The notes under the pieces were generated by a model. The model worked only from the letters and a program-made list of their open reading frames with translations. It was not told the DNA's origin and searched no databases. The position numbers and the translations under genes were made by a program. From positions 10,860,501-10,924,500 of the forward strand of contig OZ059900.1 of assembly GCA_964057225.1 (NCBI GenBank): 64,000 nucleotides of DNA, given 5' to 3'. The DNA comes from Auanema rhodensis. Taxonomy: Eukaryota > Nematoda > Chromadorea > Rhabditida > Rhabditidae. Positions 62,401 through 64,000 of this stretch are shown in pieces. Position 1 is the first letter of the stretch. Every line of letters begins with the position of its first letter.

Positions 62401-64000
62401 GATCACATTTTCATGCAACATATATCATGAATCAAGCAAAATTGCAACAACAAAATTCTTTGCAATAAATGACATCGTCATCACAGATAAACTTGCTATT
62501 AGTCATATTAAAGAAATATTATATCAGGTAATAAATAAACTATGCACTAATACAACTTTTGTTTTCAGTACTCTAAAATAAATTGTCCAAAGAGAACTTG
62601 TGCTCCGTTTTTAGCTGTTCGAATTTTGGAAACATCTGAAAAAGAAGGAAAAATAAGAGTAGATTGCATTGTTTTCTCTACTGTCAAATCAAATCATTTT
62701 TAGGTGTCTATGTTACCCTTAAAATTGAATATCGATCAGGATACTATGCTTTTTGTAGAAGATTTTATTCAGGAAGTTATTCATAATTCGTACTCGTTTT
62801 TTAATAAAGGTCTGTTTTCCAGTTCAGTGTTTGATTATAATATCAGCTTATTTAGATTCGACAATTGGTTCAACGTACATTCCTGAGTTTGCAGAAAAAG
62901 CAAATTTACTATTGAATAGCTCTGTACTTATGCCAGGAGGCAAGTCAAAATGTGTTGAATTTTACACAATAATAGTTCAGAGTCAAACGATATGGTGGAG
63001 GGCATGAGTTTGCAGCCTACCACTATACCTGAAGCGCATCAGGAATTACTGGTAAATTTAACAACAGATATGAGTACCACTTCTTCAGAACCAGAAAATC
63101 CAGTTGAATACGTAATTTCTAACCAAATTAGTTTTTAAATAATTTCAAGTATATTAGTTACCACCTAATAGTTCCACGGGACAATCCGAAACTAATATAT
63201 TGAACTCAAACGCAGATGTATATTATAGGTTGAATATTCTTCGTCTTATATTAGAAATTAATATTTTTCAGAGACTTTACTTTTTTCCCATCAGTCTCTG
63301 TGTTTATTGACTATCATGGCAAAAATAAAATGAATTTAGATCGTGGTGGTGCAATGATCGGTAAAGATTGTTAATTTTTCTTAATTATTTGTTTTATTTT
63401 AGGTATTTTACGAGGGTTCGCACAACTGAATGGTACAGAAATTATTTTAAAAGAGTTGAGCTGTAAAAATGGTCTTCTTGGTGTTTCTCGATGCATTGAT
63501 GCATGTATTAATATAACAGCTCTTTACAATTTTTGAATTTTAGTATGCCCTTAATGAATGGAGCAATGATTTGGTTACTAGTTTGCCTACCGTTCTTGCG
63601 AGTTATGGCCCTATAAGTCCGATTGTGCAAATTGGTTGTTTGAATAACGAAAAAGATATATAAATTCTAATAATAGGGCGAGGATTTATGGATCTTTTCT
63701 GGATGCCTATTGCCGAGTTTAAAAAGCCTGACGGACATATAGTCAAGGGAATACAAAAAGGTGTAGGATCATTTAGTATGTCTTCCGCTGCTGGAATAGT
63801 TGGAATTGCTCAATCACTCGTTGGAGCTGTTCAGGTATATTGAGAACACTTCACTTCACAATGTTTTTTTTAGCTTGTCGGAGAAGCAGTATTAAACGAA
63901 GTTCAGTTAGATGAACCATATTTAAATAAAAGAAATCGGAATCGTGTAAGCATAACAAGTTCGTCGCCCACAGATTTTCCTCAAGGCTTACAGATGGCTT
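56484..64000 (+). CDS. atg-2: Autophagy-related protein ATG2 (many exons, 3' end beyond window)
   Basis: ATG2 is a rod-shaped lipid-transfer protein that moves phospholipids from the ER to the growing autophagosome with WIPI proteins. First exons: 56484-56551, 56602-56774, 56821-56922, 56971-57089, 57135-57253, 57303-57406, 57452-57580, 57623-57665, 57718-57799, 57847-57917, phases consistent. The N-terminal chorein domain reads ARYIIHRYLGQYLQQ, DGYIGEIVLDIPW and VENITIRLE. Later ATG2 blocks: LYNR next to TSDLVLWEPDF (about 59,860-59,950), DTLVALLSIADDVSSDL (61444), DDEFCVIDEG (61845), NNISVQFNFYGGCDL (62130) and VSMLPLKLNIDQDTMLFVED (62704). The C-terminal part has FIDYHGKNKMNLDRGG, GLLGVSRCID-YALNEW, GFMDLFWMPIAEF and GIQKGVGSFSMSSAAG. 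Some 30 introns of about 40-75 bp interrupt it. The reading reaches SSSPTDFPQGLQMA at the window end, so only the last C-terminal segment is missing. Middle exon borders are only partly resolved. Confidence 0.95.
63501..63543 (+). other. atg-2 intron with a GC-AG boundary
   Basis: Between SRCID and YALNEW the only split that keeps the conserved ATG2 reading is gcatgtatta...gaattttag, a 43-bp intron with a GC donor. Several other atg-2 introns end in AAG (at 56820, 57134 and 57846). Confidence 0.55.

Overview
The window is nuclear DNA of a small animal, most likely a nematode. Introns are very short (mostly 39-52 bp) and AT-rich. The nuclear receptor has the CNGCKTFFRR P-box typical of the expanded nematode HNF4-like family. 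The retroelement is an animal-type Ty3/gypsy element. I cannot name the species.

Layout: (1) 1-2680, the 3' part of a Ty3/gypsy LTR retrotransposon on the + strand: integrase end of pol, an unrecognised 214-codon ORF, then a 417-bp LTR. (2) 2681-50736, one uninterrupted tandem array with a 248-bp period. Every unit carries an 82-bp tRNA-Ser(GCT) gene on the minus strand, with a T4/T6 Pol III terminator behind it. Following the phase through every indel gives 194 tRNA copies: 193 steps of 248 bp minus 73 bp of net indels equals the observed 47,791 bp between first and last. Diagnostic variants show that the array grew by block duplications of 14, 6, 15 and 16 units and by a 709-bp triple unit. 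Dozens of copies carry changes that weaken the tRNA fold, but the GCT anticodon was unchanged in every copy I read. (3) 50737-52737, a rearranged fragment of the same retrotransposon family: a + strand LTR cut short and fused to protease/RT, head-to-head with a minus-strand LTR, primer-binding site and leader. (4) 52738-52880, the decayed right edge of the array, partly inverted. (5) 52881-53869, no gene seen. (6) 53870-55567, a complete 11-exon nuclear hormone receptor gene (415 aa). (7) 55568-56483, an intergenic stretch with a TCACGTGA (CLEAR/E-box) site 108 bp before the next start codon. (8) 56484 to beyond the window end, the autophagy lipid-transfer gene atg-2, many short exons, nearly complete.

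How the parts relate: the two protein genes on the right look ordinary and single-copy. The tRNA array and the retroelements are physically entangled. All three LTR ends that touch array DNA abut the same short linker motif (core cgtcaacaaa) in the 5' flank of the tRNA genes, which points to targeted or recurrent integration next to Pol III genes, or to recombination at that motif. The many roughly 91-99 codon minus-strand ORFs in the array are read-throughs of the tRNA and its flanks, not proteins.
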